Assembly: GCA_009760855.2 (NCBI GenBank)
Contig: WPIO01000121.1
Span: 277,001-341,000 of the forward strand
Length of the DNA: 64,000 nt
From: Cristatella mucedo
Lineage: Eukaryota; Bryozoa; Phylactolaemata; Cristatellidae
Direction: 5' to 3'
The number at the start of each line of letters is the position of its first letter. The stretch's first letter is position 1. The position numbers and the translations under genes are program-made. Below the pieces are notes generated by a model, which did no database searches, was not told the origin of the DNA, and was given only the letters and a program-made list of their open reading frames with translations. This document shows positions 1 through 14,800 of this stretch, piece by piece.

Positions 1-402
1 GATGGACTTGCTATCGGATGCTCTCAGTTGAGTAGCGGAATCTGACTGAAGTCATGCTGACGGATGCATCATCAAAGCTGCAGCACGGGTCTCGTCCTTA
101 TAATTTTGCGTATTATTCATTTTCACCATTCTAGTGTCTCAATCTTGTGTTTCATTCCATCTAGCTGCTCCATCTCATTGTTGGGTGCCATGACGGTGAT
201 TTTTCTTTCGCGAGTCACGGAGTGACTTAAACAGACACCGAAATGACAGCCGCAAGCGCGTCTCCTCTTGGTAATGCAGACGAAGCTCCGACTCGCTATA
301 TCTAGTCGACCGAGAGCGTGCGAGCTGTCAGGCCTGCGGCTCAGCCAGACTCCACCGGCAGCGTGCACGTTTGCCACCGCGACTATTCAGTATCGTCACC
401 GA
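1..402. other. unassigned sequence at window start
   Basis: No coding exon, RNA gene or repeat family is recognisable here. Short open frames on both strands have no domain pattern and no splice context. It precedes the first decayed exon-1 copy of unit A. Confidence 0.4.
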
Positions 403-554
403 CGCGCGAGCTCCGCTGGACCTGCCTCAGCGGCACCAGCAGCGGCTGCATACGAGCGGCGGCGCTAAGTGAGCGGCGGAAAGCCGACGACATGCAGCAG
501 CTGCAGCGGCTGCAACGGCTGCAAGTTCAGCAGCTCAGCGGTCACAGCGAGTGC
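403..554 (+). pseudogene. decayed exon-1 (leader) copy 1, unit A
   Basis: This 150-nt block matches the first coding exon of gene D. It has the ERRKADDM-type leader followed by Gln/Leu/Arg-rich codons and SGHSE. An ATG homologous to the start used in genes D and E is present at 492. After position 554 the similarity to the signal-peptide core stops and no GT donor follows, so the exon cannot be used as in the intact genes. The same block recurs at 1049-1202, about 650 bp away. Confidence 0.5.
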
Positions 555-1048
555 ATTATTCATTATTGCATTGGAACGTCTTGGAGAACCGACGAACACA
601 AGAATGTCGCCGCTCCCGTGCAGCCGCCGCCTCCTCCCCCTCCTGCAGCAAGCTGCGTCTGGCCTCTCGGCGATCGTTGAAGTGTTCCGTCATTCCGTTG
701 ACGTGCGCCTACATTCGTCAGTAGGTAATATTGGCGCGATTTCAGCAACCACTCGCGCACGCTGCGAGCCCCCATTTGCCGAACGATCGAAGCGTGCGAT
801 TGCAAGGATCGGATTCGCGCGATCGCCCGCCAAGCGCCGATCTGATCGCGCGAAAGGACGGAAAAGCCGCTGCAGATCACAAGACGACGACGAGCCCAGA
901 AACGCTGCGTCGCTTCCTGCGTCGTCCACGACGGAGACTCGCTTGCGCTTCGCTCTCGCTCTTTGCCCTCTTCGCCTCGCACCGAAATCTCGCGCCTGAA
1001 ACTCGCAACTTTCAGGCCGATCGCCTGCAGGGAGCGACGTCGTCGCCG

Positions 1049-1252
1049 AGGCCCGAGCTGCGGTGGACCACGCCGCCGCGGCACCAGCAGCGGCTGCGTA
1101 CGAGCGGCGGCGCTAAGTGAGCGGCGGAAAGCCGACGACAAGCAGCAGCTGCAGCGGCTGCAACGGCTGCAAGTTCGGCAGCTCAGCGGTCACAGCGAGT
1201 GCTGCTCTCGCTCGCTCGCTCCTGCCGCTGCTCCCTCGCGAGGCTTAGTCTC
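1049..1252 (+). pseudogene. decayed exon-1 (leader) copy 2, unit A
   Basis: A second copy of the leader exon that extends into an Ala/Leu/Ser-rich stretch resembling a signal-peptide core. The codon that is ATG in genes D and E is AAG here (1140-1142). The expected GT donor after CGCGAG reads GC. Start and donor are therefore both damaged. No TATA-like box sits at the usual distance upstream. Confidence 0.5.
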
Positions 1253-3640
1253 TGCTAAAGATGCATCTGCTCGGATCGGCTCGCATTCGGCCCTTAAGAA
1301 CTCGTTAACTTCGCTCGTGCACGCTTCGCATGCTAACTTGTGCATGACGCATCGACTGCAAAACTGCAGGATGACGACTGAGGATACCCGACTAACAACA
1401 GAGTTTCGTATCACATACTTGTGTATGAGGGTCGATTCGCACCAACGCCAGGTTCAGCAACTTTGACGACTTTAGCAACTTTAGCAGCTAACTTTGACTT
1501 CTGATGCAAGCAAATGATCTTGGCTATTAAAAAAAAACTATCTAAATTTTCGCGATCATAGAGGCAGCACACAGCAGCTGCACCGGCTTGTGGCTGTTGC
1601 CACGGCAGTAACCCGACGAAAGCATAACCCAGAACAATGCGCGTGAGAACATGAATACTTCTTGACCATCTGAATCCTGACGAAGTCTTATTTTGAAACT
1701 TTGAAAAAACAAACAGGGCCATTTGATTCGATTCAGCATTCGATCTGCCTTCCAGTGCAGCAACTCTAAAGCACCTAGGAAGAGATTGAATTCTCTGAGG
1801 GTGCAATGCCAAGTGTGTTAATTTTATTACTAATCTTATTATTATATTCATTTAAAATTGCACCTACTAAGGCTTAAGAAATAACTCCTCTGCATGGTTT
1901 TCCTGGTTGGCCACTGAGAACAAACCTGTTGTTCCGAGGCAGCTGGTACTGCACTGCTGGTTAAGGCGAGACCGCTCGGTATAGTACACGCATACTACCT
2001 GTGTAGCGGATTCAGCCAAAATCCATGTCTGTAAGTCTAACTGACCATCCAGCTCAATTCCTCACTTTCAAGGTACTATGACGTGGAGAATTATGGAGGC
2101 AGCACCAAAGCGACGATCTATGTATACGTCTGATGCCTGATCTGTGCGTATCCCTGCGAGCCCCGATGACCAGATCGCACCAGCTTTTACCTCTGTTTTT
2201 AGGTAACTGGATCACGGCGGAGCGGAAGTAGAAAGCGCCGAAGCGATTGCGAGTCGTCCTTCCCTGCCGAAATATTGGCCCATTTCTGAATCCACGAATC
2301 AATCACCGTGCATCACAGTCTTCAGGTGGACTGCCACGTTTAAGTACCTTCAAAAAATAATCTCGTCGTTCGGTCGATTCAGAGAGAATCGCAACGCGGC
2401 CGCTCATGCTCTTAAATAGGTGAAGTAGTTCAAGCCGATTCGCTGATAGATATGATAAGCGCATTTTTTTAAACTCTGTGAATTCTTCGAACGTTAAATA
2501 AACTAACGTCCCCAAAATTAGGGTGGGCTTAGATGAATGAGCGACAGCTGAAACCAATTCATTCCTGTCATCTCATTGCACCTAGACTTCTGCGGCTTCC
2601 GTTACCCAAAGATTCCCCTAATCAAATTATAAAGGACTTCCGGCATCTGAATCTGATCTTTGACCGTTATTTTCAGACTCCGAAGCTCGTCTAATTCAAC
2701 CGAAAGGTGAAAAGCTGCCACGTGGAATCGCTTCACTCTCTATATCCTGCATCGAATCAACGCGTAGACTTTTAATCTGTATCGTAACTTTAATCTCGTA
2801 TCTTTACTCGCTAGCACCTGCCTGCTCATCCGACCTATTTATTAGCCCAGTAACAAGCTCTCACGTCTCCCGTTATATAGCTTCTGCCGTCTCGCCATTC
2901 CATACGATAAATTTAATTCTTGAACGATTTTAAATGAATTCTCCATTTCTGTTTTTCATTGAGCGAAATTGAATTATTGCAATTCTTTTTTGAGTGTGCA
3001 TATATTCAATAACCATTCCATCAAGCTTCCTTTACGGCAAATAAAAAGTGCTAAAAATGGCTCTCAAGATTCAGAAGGAGCTATGGAGCTCTAGTTTTTT
3101 TTAATACTGTTATGTTTGCGAGATCATGCTCGTGCGCACCAAAATCCAATTACCGCTTTTGAAGAGCGTGATAATTGAAATTATTCGGCTTTTTCTAGCT
3201 GGACGGGCATATATATCTGTTCCGCCATGTTCTGCTGCGACCACTTTCTTCCCTACGTCCTTTCTCGCTTCTGCTTTGAAGTGCTCCCCGAAGCATGACG
3301 CAGGATTGCGCACGAGGAACTTGCCAGAGGTCATTCTACCCAGTGCCTTCATATAGTGCCTCCGTGCTTCCTTCTCTTACAGGTCCCTGTCAAGTTGTTA
3401 GGGTGACCGTCGCGCTCTGTCGCCACCGATCGCGGGAATTTTCACTCCTGCTCGCCTTGATGCAGGCAGAGCTTCCAGCGGCTGCTCTCTATATATACGG
3501 GATCTCAAAGCGCCAGGTTGAACGACGAGATACTGAGCTCACCTCGTGGCTCACCGAGCGCCCGAGACGATGCAGCTCGACGCGCCCGCAATTTTATTCT
3601 AATTTCATTCTAACCCACTGACCATCCGATCGTGTTTCAT
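1253..3640. other. intron-like or intergenic sequence of unit A
   Basis: No exon of the family is visible in this 2.4-kb stretch. It contains one LINE 3' tail (1760-1850). Open frames on both strands, for example around 2303-2557 minus and 3110-3356, show no recognisable domain or paralogue support. Confidence 0.35.
1760..1850 (+). mobile_element. L2-like LINE family A, 3' tail
   Basis: The stretch carries the family's 3' hairpin: an arm like AAGCACCTAG, an inner stem of AGAGA and TCTCT around a short loop, and a closing arm like GAGGGTGC. It is followed by a degenerate TAA-rich tail. The same motif ends at least seven other copies in this window. Confidence 0.6.
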
Positions 3641-3720
3641 TTGCAGCAAATGTAAAGTGCCAAGAAAGAGATCGAGCTCTCCGAGGGCAATTCATCTTAT
3701 ATTGTATATATATACCTTAA
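3640..3720 (+). mobile_element. L2-like LINE family A, 3' tail
   Basis: It starts with the GCAGCAAATGTAAAG signature, followed by the AGAGA/CTCTC inner stem of the shared 3' hairpin. It runs into an AT-rich tail at 3700-3780. No coding part of the element remains next to it. Confidence 0.6.
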
Positions 3721-3831
3721 TTATATTATATATATATCTTATATATATCTTAATTTATATTTATAATTTATTTTACTATTAGCTATCATTTTTTCATTGC
3801 TGTGTCTATCATTTCGGTTAAGGTTTCGCTC

Positions 3832-4087
3832 AGCTGCCCGGGCCGGACATGTGCCAGGCACGCCGACATTAGGGCGATCGCCTCGCTGCGAGCCCAGGTC
3901 GGCGCACCGACGCCCCTGGCGGCATCGCTGCGCCAGCCGGTGCGTCGCCACCGACATCCCCGCCGCTAGGCAGCGTTGCACGGCCGTCAGCTACTCGCAG
4001 CCTAGAGACGCCTGCCACCTCGTGACTGGCGGTGGCCAGTCACAGCCGAGCGTGTGCGATGCACGCCGTTTGTCCTCCAAAGAACTG
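3832..4087 (+). pseudogene. PAN-A (apple-like) exon relic, unit A
   Basis: Homologous to the PAN-A exons of genes D and E. Core codons for IASL, the APxPLAASL segment, CTAVSYS and RDAC are visible. Relative to gene E there is an 8-nt deletion just after the ATCGCT of the AASL codons, which throws the first half out of frame. About 5 nt are gained near the donor, which reads GTTAGC. The same 8-nt deletion occurs in the PAN-A relic of unit F. A second, partial copy of the donor region follows near 4270-4320. Confidence 0.65.
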
Positions 4088-4320
4088 GTTAGCGGCGCCC
4101 TCTGGGGGGCGATTAGATGAGCACGGAGGCCAGATGCCGGCGCTCAGTGAGCATGCACGCATTGCTGCATGCTCGTGGATCATGCTCAGGCATGCCTGGA
4201 GCCGCTCGTCGCTGTATCGCACTCTCCGCTTCCTGCGGTCGTCGCGGTTTCCGCGCCGTCGGTGTTTCGCCGTTTCTCCTCCTCAGAACCGGTTCGCGGC
4301 GCCCCCTAGCGGGCAAATGA

Positions 4321-5566
4321 TCCTCGTAATGGCCGAGCCACCCAAGCGCTCGCATTGAGAAATCGGTGCGAAATTCCTCTCGCCAACTGCTCTCTCAACT
4401 ATGCATCTAAACTCTCTAAACTCTGCATCTCGCTTTTTGCTTCCATGCTTTCATGCTGCCGCCCTCTGCCACCTGGCATGCTCGGCTAAAGCCTTCAGCG
4501 GGTCTTTGAACCTGAAGGTCTTTAAGAACTACGTCTTGAATCCCGGTGGTTTTCATAAATTGCATTTATTGTCGTGTACCGCACACTTTTTTCCGAATGC
4601 CAGCTTAGCAACTTTTAAAGCTTTCCAATTAAAGCCCCTGCGAAAGACACGCTCCGCTTCTTGCCTGCTTCATACTCGGCTTCCTGCCTACTCGAGCATT
4701 GGCCACCAAGATTGGAGGTGTGCCGCTGCCACGGTCCGACAAGACTCGATGACGAGTTGGCAGCTGAACACGATAGCACTTCTTAACCGTGACTGTGGAA
4801 GCCCCCCAAAAAAAGACGAATCGCATGCTACGTCACGTGCATAAATTCACCGTCACTTTAACAAGCATGGCGGGCGTCGCGACCGGAACAAGCGTTGAAG
4901 ATGCGAGTTCGCATTTACGGCACACCGTGAGCTCGTCATAACGGAATTGCATAATGAGATGACCGGCTATGGGGTCGATCGAGGATACTATAAAATTAAA
5001 ATTTAACGGTATTTTGGTATCTTTTATCAAGTTCACTCCGTCGTGCAACTTCTACGGCATTTTCCTACTTCTCACTTTCAAGCGACTTTCACGTGACCGC
5101 TCGGAGAGCGAAGTGATTAGGAAGCATGGATGCAAGGGATTCGACCGTGTTAGCAGCCTGCAGAAAGTAATACCGAAGCAGGAAGAGAAAGGGACAGCAG
5201 ACAGACTCGTCGTCTGAACGCTGCTTTGTGGAGTGCAAGCAGACGACGAGATAGTGCCAGTTGATTCATTTTAGCTGTCACCCACGTGCCGAGCGTCTGG
5301 ACTTGCACAATGGCAGCAGTCACTTCGATTATTTGCGTTTTTATTTTACAGAGATTACCTAAATCTTGAAATTGACAGTGCTTTAGCCGCTGTGGCCTCC
5401 CTGGGCCAAGCCTGCGAGTCTGGACAGTATTCGGTCCGACGCATTTGCTTGTCTGCAGGCTCATTTCCAGCCTCCAATGCTAGAGCAAGCGCTATGGCAT
5501 TGCTGTCTGACGGTCGCAGTGCAGCAATGGCGCTGTTCCCCTTCACGCTCTGCATGCCGCTCACAG
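4321..5566. other. intron-like block upstream of the unit A mucin exon
   Basis: There is no exon. The 4510-4620 part matches intron sequence at 22340-22430, 33390-33490 and 47220-47310, always upstream of a mucin-like exon. It is therefore paralogous intron sequence, not unique DNA. Confidence 0.45.
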
Positions 5567-6517
5567 ATTCCTGGCTGCAGCTGCCTTCGCCGTCTTTGCT
5601 GCAGCCGATCGTGGCGACTGCATTGGCCGAGCAGACCACTGCGATGACGTCACAGCCAGCTTCACCGACTCCGGCTGTGCCTTTGGCCGACACGATCTCG
5701 GCGTCCACGCAGACCGACTACGACAGCTGTCAGCGCTCCACTCACTGGATCTCTGCCGCTGGTTCACTCGGAGTGTCCGAGCGAATCGCCGACAAACGAG
5801 CCGTCAGCGACATCTGCCAAAGCTTGGTCTGCCTCAGAGAGCACCACGTCGCCGGCAGAGACAGGTCCGCAGGAATATGCAGCTACTAAAACGCTGCCAA
5901 CTCGTCACCGACGGAAGAACCGTCGGCACGGCTGGCGATCTCAGACCTGGCAGCAGCGTCAATGTTAGCGGACAGCACGCCAAACTCCACTCTCACCGGA
6001 TCCCCTTCAGAGCCCAGGATACTGGTGCAGCAACGGTGGCTGCACCTTCCTCGATCAGCTCCTCCATGCTGCTCGAGCAGACGGCTATGCCTCCTACGGT
6101 CAATGCAACGGCATCCACTATGGCGTCGTCGTCAACTCCAGCTGAGAGTCTGCCGGCCACTACGTCTGCGGTGGCATCGCTTTGGTTGCTCGCCACTCCA
6201 GCGACAGCAGGGCTCACGATATCGTCGGCATCAGCTGGCGCTCCGACAATCGAGCCGCTACAAAAGACCGCCACGTTTTCGCTCAATTCGGCCACTGCTG
6301 CAGCTACTGCGGCAAGAAAGGCTTTGCTGGCTGCACTAGAATCCTCGAAACAGTCAGCCAGTGCAGCCATTCCTCTGACCAGTGCTGATCCAGAACTTCC
6401 GAGCAGATCGGTGGAGTGTACGTTAACAGTTAATGGCAGTACAGCAGAATCGACCGCTGCACCGACTGCTTTCAAAACAGCTGCTGCTGCTGCGACCACC
6501 CGGAAATCAGAACCACG
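5567..6517 (+). pseudogene. mucin-like exon relic, unit A
   Basis: Aligned by order and composition with the mucin exons of genes D and E, after a TCACAG acceptor. It is Ala/Ser/Thr/Pro-rich. The open frame shifts near 5880 (first part ends in a stop at 5887-5889) and the Thr-run C-terminal part seen in D and E is missing. No microexon or lectin exon follows. The next sequence (6660-7320) resembles the lectin-domain intron of gene E near 51.0-51.5 kb, which suggests a deletion of the unit's middle. Confidence 0.55.
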
Positions 6518-8240
<1,723 letters not shown>

Positions 8241-8716
8241 GGAGTACTTCCCTTGCTGTGGACTGACTTATTTTTTATTCAAAGTGGCACAGGGTCGTTG
8301 CTTCCGCTTTGCAGAGGAAACCAGCCGCGAATCGATTGAGAGTTCTAGAACCCAGGGTCAGTGGCCGCCGAATAGAAAATCTGGCGAGCGGCTCGTTGGC
8401 TCAGCAGCCATTATATTGCTGCAACCACTTACAGACACTGCGTTTCTATTAGCTGTATTTTTTTATTTTTAGCTGTCAGTTTGGCCGATCTAATGCAAAA
8501 GACCGCTGGCCAAGTGGCCTGCTCCAGCTGAGTCAATACAGCAGTGTGCGAACGCGGAAAGGGGACCGAACAAAGAACTCTACCACATCCCAAACGCCAG
8601 CAAAAGTGTAGTATTGATGACGATGCCTGGATGGGACGGTGCCTGGATAAGCCATCGACGGTGGTCACTCAGTGCAGTGGCACTTGCTGGCTGAAGTCAC
8701 TCGACGTAGATCGAAC

Positions 8717-8828
8717 ATGTTGCAGCTCGGTCACTGCTTGGTCGCCACAGCGAGGATGGCCTTGCTTGATGTTGTCTGCTGCTGCTGCCTCATTCTCGCA
8801 TGCTGCAGAGCAGGAGGAGCAGGAACAG
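8717..8828 (+). CDS. gene B exon 1, signal peptide
   Basis: The exon encodes a Met start, a short polar part and a hydrophobic core with four consecutive Cys (MALLDVVCCCCLILACC). It ends in a Gly/Ala segment at ACAG|GTGAGT, a strong phase-1 donor. An upstream in-frame ATG at 8672 would add 15 residues; I prefer 8717 because the leader is then the usual length. No clear TATA box is seen, unlike genes D and E. Confidence 0.6.
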
Positions 8829-11800
8829 GTGAGTCGTCGAGGTCAACGTCTGCCTGCCACAGCTGTGACTTAGTCCGACGTGACGCAGCCTCTCGTCTTA
8901 TGCCATCAGCTTGCTGTTGCTTTGAGTACTTAAAAAACATGACGCGCGGTCTAAATAAATAGCTTATGCTTCCTTTGCATTTACCTAGCAATGCAAGCGA
9001 TTTTCTGTTTACTATCTCGTGCTCTCTCTGCCACTCTCTCGCTCTCTCTACCTCTCTTTTTCTCATTTAGCATCTCTTACTTGATTAGGTGCCACAGCTA
9101 TGTGAGTTTAGCAATGGTGAACGGCATGCAAAATTTTAGAAGAAAGTGGTCGAGGTAGAGCCGGATGGACCACACTATTTGCTCGAGAATTCGACGTATA
9201 GCTCGCCCTGCTGTCTAAATGCTCAAATTCAAACCTTCGTCTTCTTGCGAAATATTAGAACAAGTAGTTTAAAGATTGTCGCAGAGGAACTTAAAGTGGA
9301 ATAAGTTTGAACCGTTTGGCATGAAATACACTTTATGACTCTGGGATAAGCTTGGTAAGGCAGTGGGCTTTAAATTCTGATTCATATCTAGAAATCAATA
9401 AAAGAAATGAATGAAAGTCACTTGTATATTATATTCCATTTTAACATAATTATTAATAGAATATTATATAATTAATATAGCCTATGGCATTACCTTGATC
9501 ACATACGAGCTCGCTGAATTTACTATTGACATGGAGGCATAAGACTCAACCACGATCTCACTTCTTCGATAGTTGTTCACCAAGTCCGAATTTACTGTGC
9601 AGTTCTATCACAAAGTCGTTGGAGACGATATTGTTTTTCACCAAAATATTGCCCACATTCAAATCGGTGCTGGACCTTACTCCTTCGTCCGAGGACAGCA
9701 CTTTATTTAAAACAGCCGTCGCTATCTCTGCTACAACCCTAAGGGTAAAATACAAGCAAGTAAGGCAATACCAATGCCAATGGAACTCAACCACCAGGTA
9801 CTTCCACAATGATTAGTCGACGCGAATCTGAAAATAGGCGTATACGGGTCTAGGATGCATTATTTTTCTTCCATTCGTTGCAGCGTGCTAAGTTTATAGC
9901 TGCACAAGTCTCCATCAGCCATGTGGCTCGACATGATCTGGCTGAGCTTGTGATAGTCGAGAAATGGCCTCAGTTGCCTTTTCTACTTTGGACCACAGCC
10001 ATCAAGGGAATCAGAATGCTGCACTTCAAGTGAAATGGTTGAAGATAATTCCAGTTTTTCCAATCATCGAATTAAATTGTATTCTATACTTTACATTTAG
10101 CTTAAACCGATTCTGCGATGTGACAAGTGGGCACGTGGCTCTGCTGCAACGGTGCCTGTATACTCTCTTTTCAGTTCCCTCTCACGTGCCTCCCACCATC
10201 GCAATATACGGCAGTGAGGTCTTAATCGGAGACTGTGAGCTCCTTCAAATCTAAAACCTCAGCAACGGGCAGACATCGTTGGCCGGGTAAACAAAGATGC
10301 GATTATCACCGGTTCTTTCACTGTGGGTGCCTCGGGTATGGGGAGTTTCATTACCGAAGTCAACTTGGCCATTACACATACAATTGGGACGCTGCCTAGT
10401 GCTTTTATGATATCAATCCCAAGGATTATGTCGAGCCGGAAATAACATGGGTCAATAAGAAATGAACCTCAAGTTTTACGCCTTTAACAAACAAACTGGC
10501 ATTCCACGTAGAAGTATGTGGAGCATAGTCACCGTTCATCACCAAGATACCGGTCTTCACAGGTTGCAATTCACATGAGGAAGCCAGCACCTTTGCAAGC
10601 ATCGTGAGCTCATATCCAGTGTCAAGAAGTGCAGTTTCACACATGCCATTCACATTCAAGCCAATAGATGGTAGTCACGCTGAAGTCAAGGGGAACATAC
10701 TGGAGCAGGTGTCGATGGTTTTTCTTGATTGGGTTTCGCTCACCTTGATCGCCAAATTATTCGCACAAGCCAACCCAGCTACGTTAATCGGATCACTGCA
10801 GATGCAGAAAATTCGCTTGCACGACCTGCTTTGGAAAGGCTGGTCGGTGCACCTCTATTTCGGATACCGCCTAGACTTTCCATGGCGCCACGGATCTGGG
10901 CGCATCCATCATTAAAACGACAGGCGAGACAGGCCTCACTTAGCGAAATATAATTCCTTTATTTTTCAACCAATCACGGATAACTCACACTTGGTAAGCA
11001 AACGCACTGGCTTCAGCTGTCGCTTTACACCATCGGGTATGCCCAACTCGTGCGGCCTCTCACCCTCGCCAAGTCTTCTTCTCGAAAACTGATTCTACCC
11101 GCCCCAGCGATCTAGGTAACCCGCAGTGCAGCTTGAACGTTTCACCTTGGTTTAGTCCTTTTTGTCCACGTCCGGAGGTCTTTTCCTGACCTCTGAGTTG
11201 GACTCGGTCAGCCAGACTGTACGAGTCATATACAAGGGCATGAGTATTGTAAGATCGTCGTCTTTGATGTTGCACATCTTGGCCGCATATCGCATGAATA
11301 GAGATTAGTTCTCTTAGGTCTCTATAAAAATTAACTATATTATTATTTTATAACTTATTCACCGTAATCACTCAGTGAAGTCCGTTTTGACGTCATAGAA
11401 TGCTACTTTTGCAAGCGCTGCCACCGTTTCCATCCTGCCGAAATAGCTTATAACCCGACTTCCAATAGCAAGCAAGCAACGGTGCGGAAGCAATAAATTT
11501 CCGAGAACAGCTGTGTATTTGGGCTTGCAGCGCGACGGCTCACTACCATTCTCTCTTGGGTACCATCATTCCGACCGCCCTTTCTCTACAAGCCGTAACT
11601 TGCCTTCAATCGAAGCTCAAAGCTATGAAACTTTATTTCTCAATAAAGTATCAACTCAGTGATCCATTAACCCATTTCAGAGCCATAAGACCAAGTATGC
11701 CCATTTTTCGTCGCCTAATGGGGAACATCGGTATGTTGAAGGGCAGCCACAAATGTAGTGTTGGCGTTGGCCACTAAAGGAAAATTGGAAAGAAAGTGCC

Positions 11801-14800
11801 CGACTTAGCAGCGGAAAGAACGCTTGGAAAGAATGATAATAGTGTGCTCCACTGTATGAGAAGCACAAACCTTGGGGTTGCCAACGATTATTCCAGTCAA
11901 ATAGAGAGTGAGAGAGGGAAGAGAGAGAGAGAGATGGAGAGAGAGAGAGAGAGGGAGGGAGAGAGAGAGAGAGATGGAGAGAGAGAGAGAGAGAGAGAGA
12001 AAGAAAGAGAGCAAACAAAGAGAGAGCTTACGCGGAGTCTCTAGAGCCAAAACAATCGCGGAGAATCTAAAAGACTATATTTAGACTACCTAGAATATAG
12101 TCTAAATATAGTCTATATAGTCTGTATAGTCTATATAGTTTATATAGTCTAGTTAGTCTTAGACTAAAAGACTATATATACGTATCATCAGCTAGGCAAG
12201 CAAAACAGGGGCGCAAAATAATATACACATGGGACGCCACGGGACGCCAGCTTGTACAGCCTGACTGCGAGCTGCCTGATCGAGCTCCCCTCCACCTTTG
12301 CAGCCCGATCATCGGAGCCTGACGGCCTGTTTACGATGACGTCCGTCGCAGAGCTTTCCAACGTCACCGCCGATGACTCGGCGACGCTGCATTCGTCAAC
12401 CGGAGTTTCGCTGATTAGGTGCAGCCTCGATTGTCTGGTTCAAAGTGACTGCGTCGGCTTCTACTTCCGCCGCGAGGCAGGAGCGTGTCGCCTGCTGCAT
12501 CGGCTCGCTTTGTCGTCAAATAAAGACGATCGGCTCTACACGCATCAAGCAGGTTCGTCGTCCTCTACTCGTGTCACGTGCCTATGCGTCACGTGTATAT
12601 GGGTCACGTGTTAATGCGTCACGTGTTTCATGCGTCACGTGTCCATGCGTCACGTGTCCATGCGTCACGTGTCTGTGCGTCACGTGTCTATGCGTCATCC
12701 CACTGCTGCCGTCCATGCACCAGAGTGTGTTTTCTCGTTTTGCTCTCAATCTCTGTCTCTCTCCTTCTATTTATGTCATAGCGACAGCTGTGCGATTTAA
12801 ATTCGGTGTAGTCTTCTAACGCTGCCAATATTTAGCAGCAAATCAGGTAGTTTCGCTCGCTCATTGAACACTTGCTCGGCGTCGAGGTCGCTCGCATCAC
12901 AGGCGCAAGCGGCTGACCGAGCTCGCAGCGTCATGCTACACCAGCACCTGGAGACACAAGTCGCTTAAGAATTCGATCCTACGGTGCCTGAGCGCCGTAG
13001 TCTTGCCTGGCCAGAAAGAGACGGCAGGAAGAGCGTCAAGGCGTTGAGCGCACGCTGCTACGTTTTTTAGTCGATAGGTCCGTCATAACCAACAGGTTGG
13101 TTAACTACTTAGTTATTTTCAGCGATTGCATCGAATGCGTCGGCAGCCACGCTTCTAATGACCGCGACTCTGCTCACAACCACTCCGCTAACCACATCTC
13201 CTTGGGCCACCACTTCGCTGACCACGGCACTTACGACTATAACTCCGCTGACCACGACTCCACTGACGAAGACGCAGACTATTAGTTCAACGACATCGAC
13301 CATGACCTTCTCTACCCTGGCAGCAACCACCAGTGGCTCCAATCAAGGTTAATTAAAAAAGGCAGCAGCAGTGCAGCAAAGCTTGCGGCGGCAGAAGCTG
13401 ATGTGAAGGGCAAACGTCCGGTACTGTAAAGCGGCGCCAGTGCCGGCAATGTAGACGCTGGGACGTACCACCTGTAGAAAAGGTAGCCAGATCCAACCAC
13501 TGTCAAGAAATTGGTTCGCTTTCTCCTCATCCGCATTATTAATATTAGTGGACGTCTGTAGAAATATTTGTAAGGGTAAGTTAGTCAACGGTTAATTTGG
13601 AATTTCGGTAAGCTTCACAGACGATAGACGTTTGACAAAGGCTGGACAACTCGAAAGTTTCGGCGGAAACGGTGGCGGCGGCATGCATTGCTAGTTCTGG
13701 CTCAATTCGTAATTGGCCGTTGTCGATTGGACTTTCACCTCAATCACTTTTGTTGCAGGCTTTAAGGCACCAGAAATCGTATCATTAAGTGAGTATTGAT
13801 CAGGTTTCTGGGCGGTTAGTTATTACATTAATCAATTTTGGCATTACTAGATTTCTATAGCAAGTCATTTTATTTAAAATGACAAGCTGAGTTGATCCGT
13901 GATGCCTTTACTCGAAGAAGATATTCGGCGACATATTGGAGTTCTAATCCGAACTAGTCACGGGACTAGTTTAGCTGAAAGTTGGCGCCTCATTTCCGCC
14001 CGCTCTTTCGCTTCTCTCCATTCAGACAAGCCAGCCTCGCTCTCAACGACGTCTTCATGCTTTGGTTTCTGCCAGCCCGCGCGGTGCTGCGAACCCACGT
14101 ACGCAGTCGACGGCAGCATCGCTACCATTGCTAGCACGCAGAGTGCTCTCTACCAGTGGATTGCTATCGATCTAGGAGGTCAGCACTTCGTCTCAACGAT
14201 CTCCGTGACGCCCCAATGCAATATATTCGGTCAGTGTGCGACCGGTCACGCTGCTCATAGAGCTTGGACCATGCTCGCGGTCTGCACGGAATCATACGAT
14301 AGATCGGAGTCAAGGACTTCGTCTTTAGTTATAACGAATCGTTTTTGCATTCACGTTTATCTTTTTTATCAGATTACAAAAAAACGGTTTAAAACTACCT
14401 GACTATTGTAGTGAAGTAGAGTCAATTCGGGCTGCCAACATAGTTCCTGTTTAGGTAGAATGTAGTTTGAAAAAATTGTCTGATTTTGTAAATGAAGATG
14501 TCCAAGGTGCATCAAGTACGCATCTCTCTAAAATTGATCTCCAAATTATTTTTGGAATTAGTAGTAACGCTAACTGAGGGCTTGAAGTTTGATAGTTCGA
14601 ATATACGCAGCAAAACCATCATTTGGCTATCACTGACGCTGGAATTCAATCACATCCTAGTGCGAAAACTCTCCTAAAAGAGATTCTTTTGATAGACGAG
14701 ATATTGAAGAATTAATTTCTAAATACTGACTAATCGTACGATTTCTTCTCCCATTTATTAAAAAGAACTACCTCCTCGTGATCTTAATTGACTCTCTAAA

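Larger units (their letters stand above)
11290..12303. other. gene B intron 1, distal part
   Basis: No exon is recognised. It contains the (GA)n tract at 11906-12012 and a degenerate TATAGTCTA tandem region at 12068-12178. Confidence 0.4.

Noticed and set aside
4401-4844. A 147-aa ORF upstream of the unit A mucin relic
   Set aside because: It covers the intron block shared with three other units, where the frame is not conserved.
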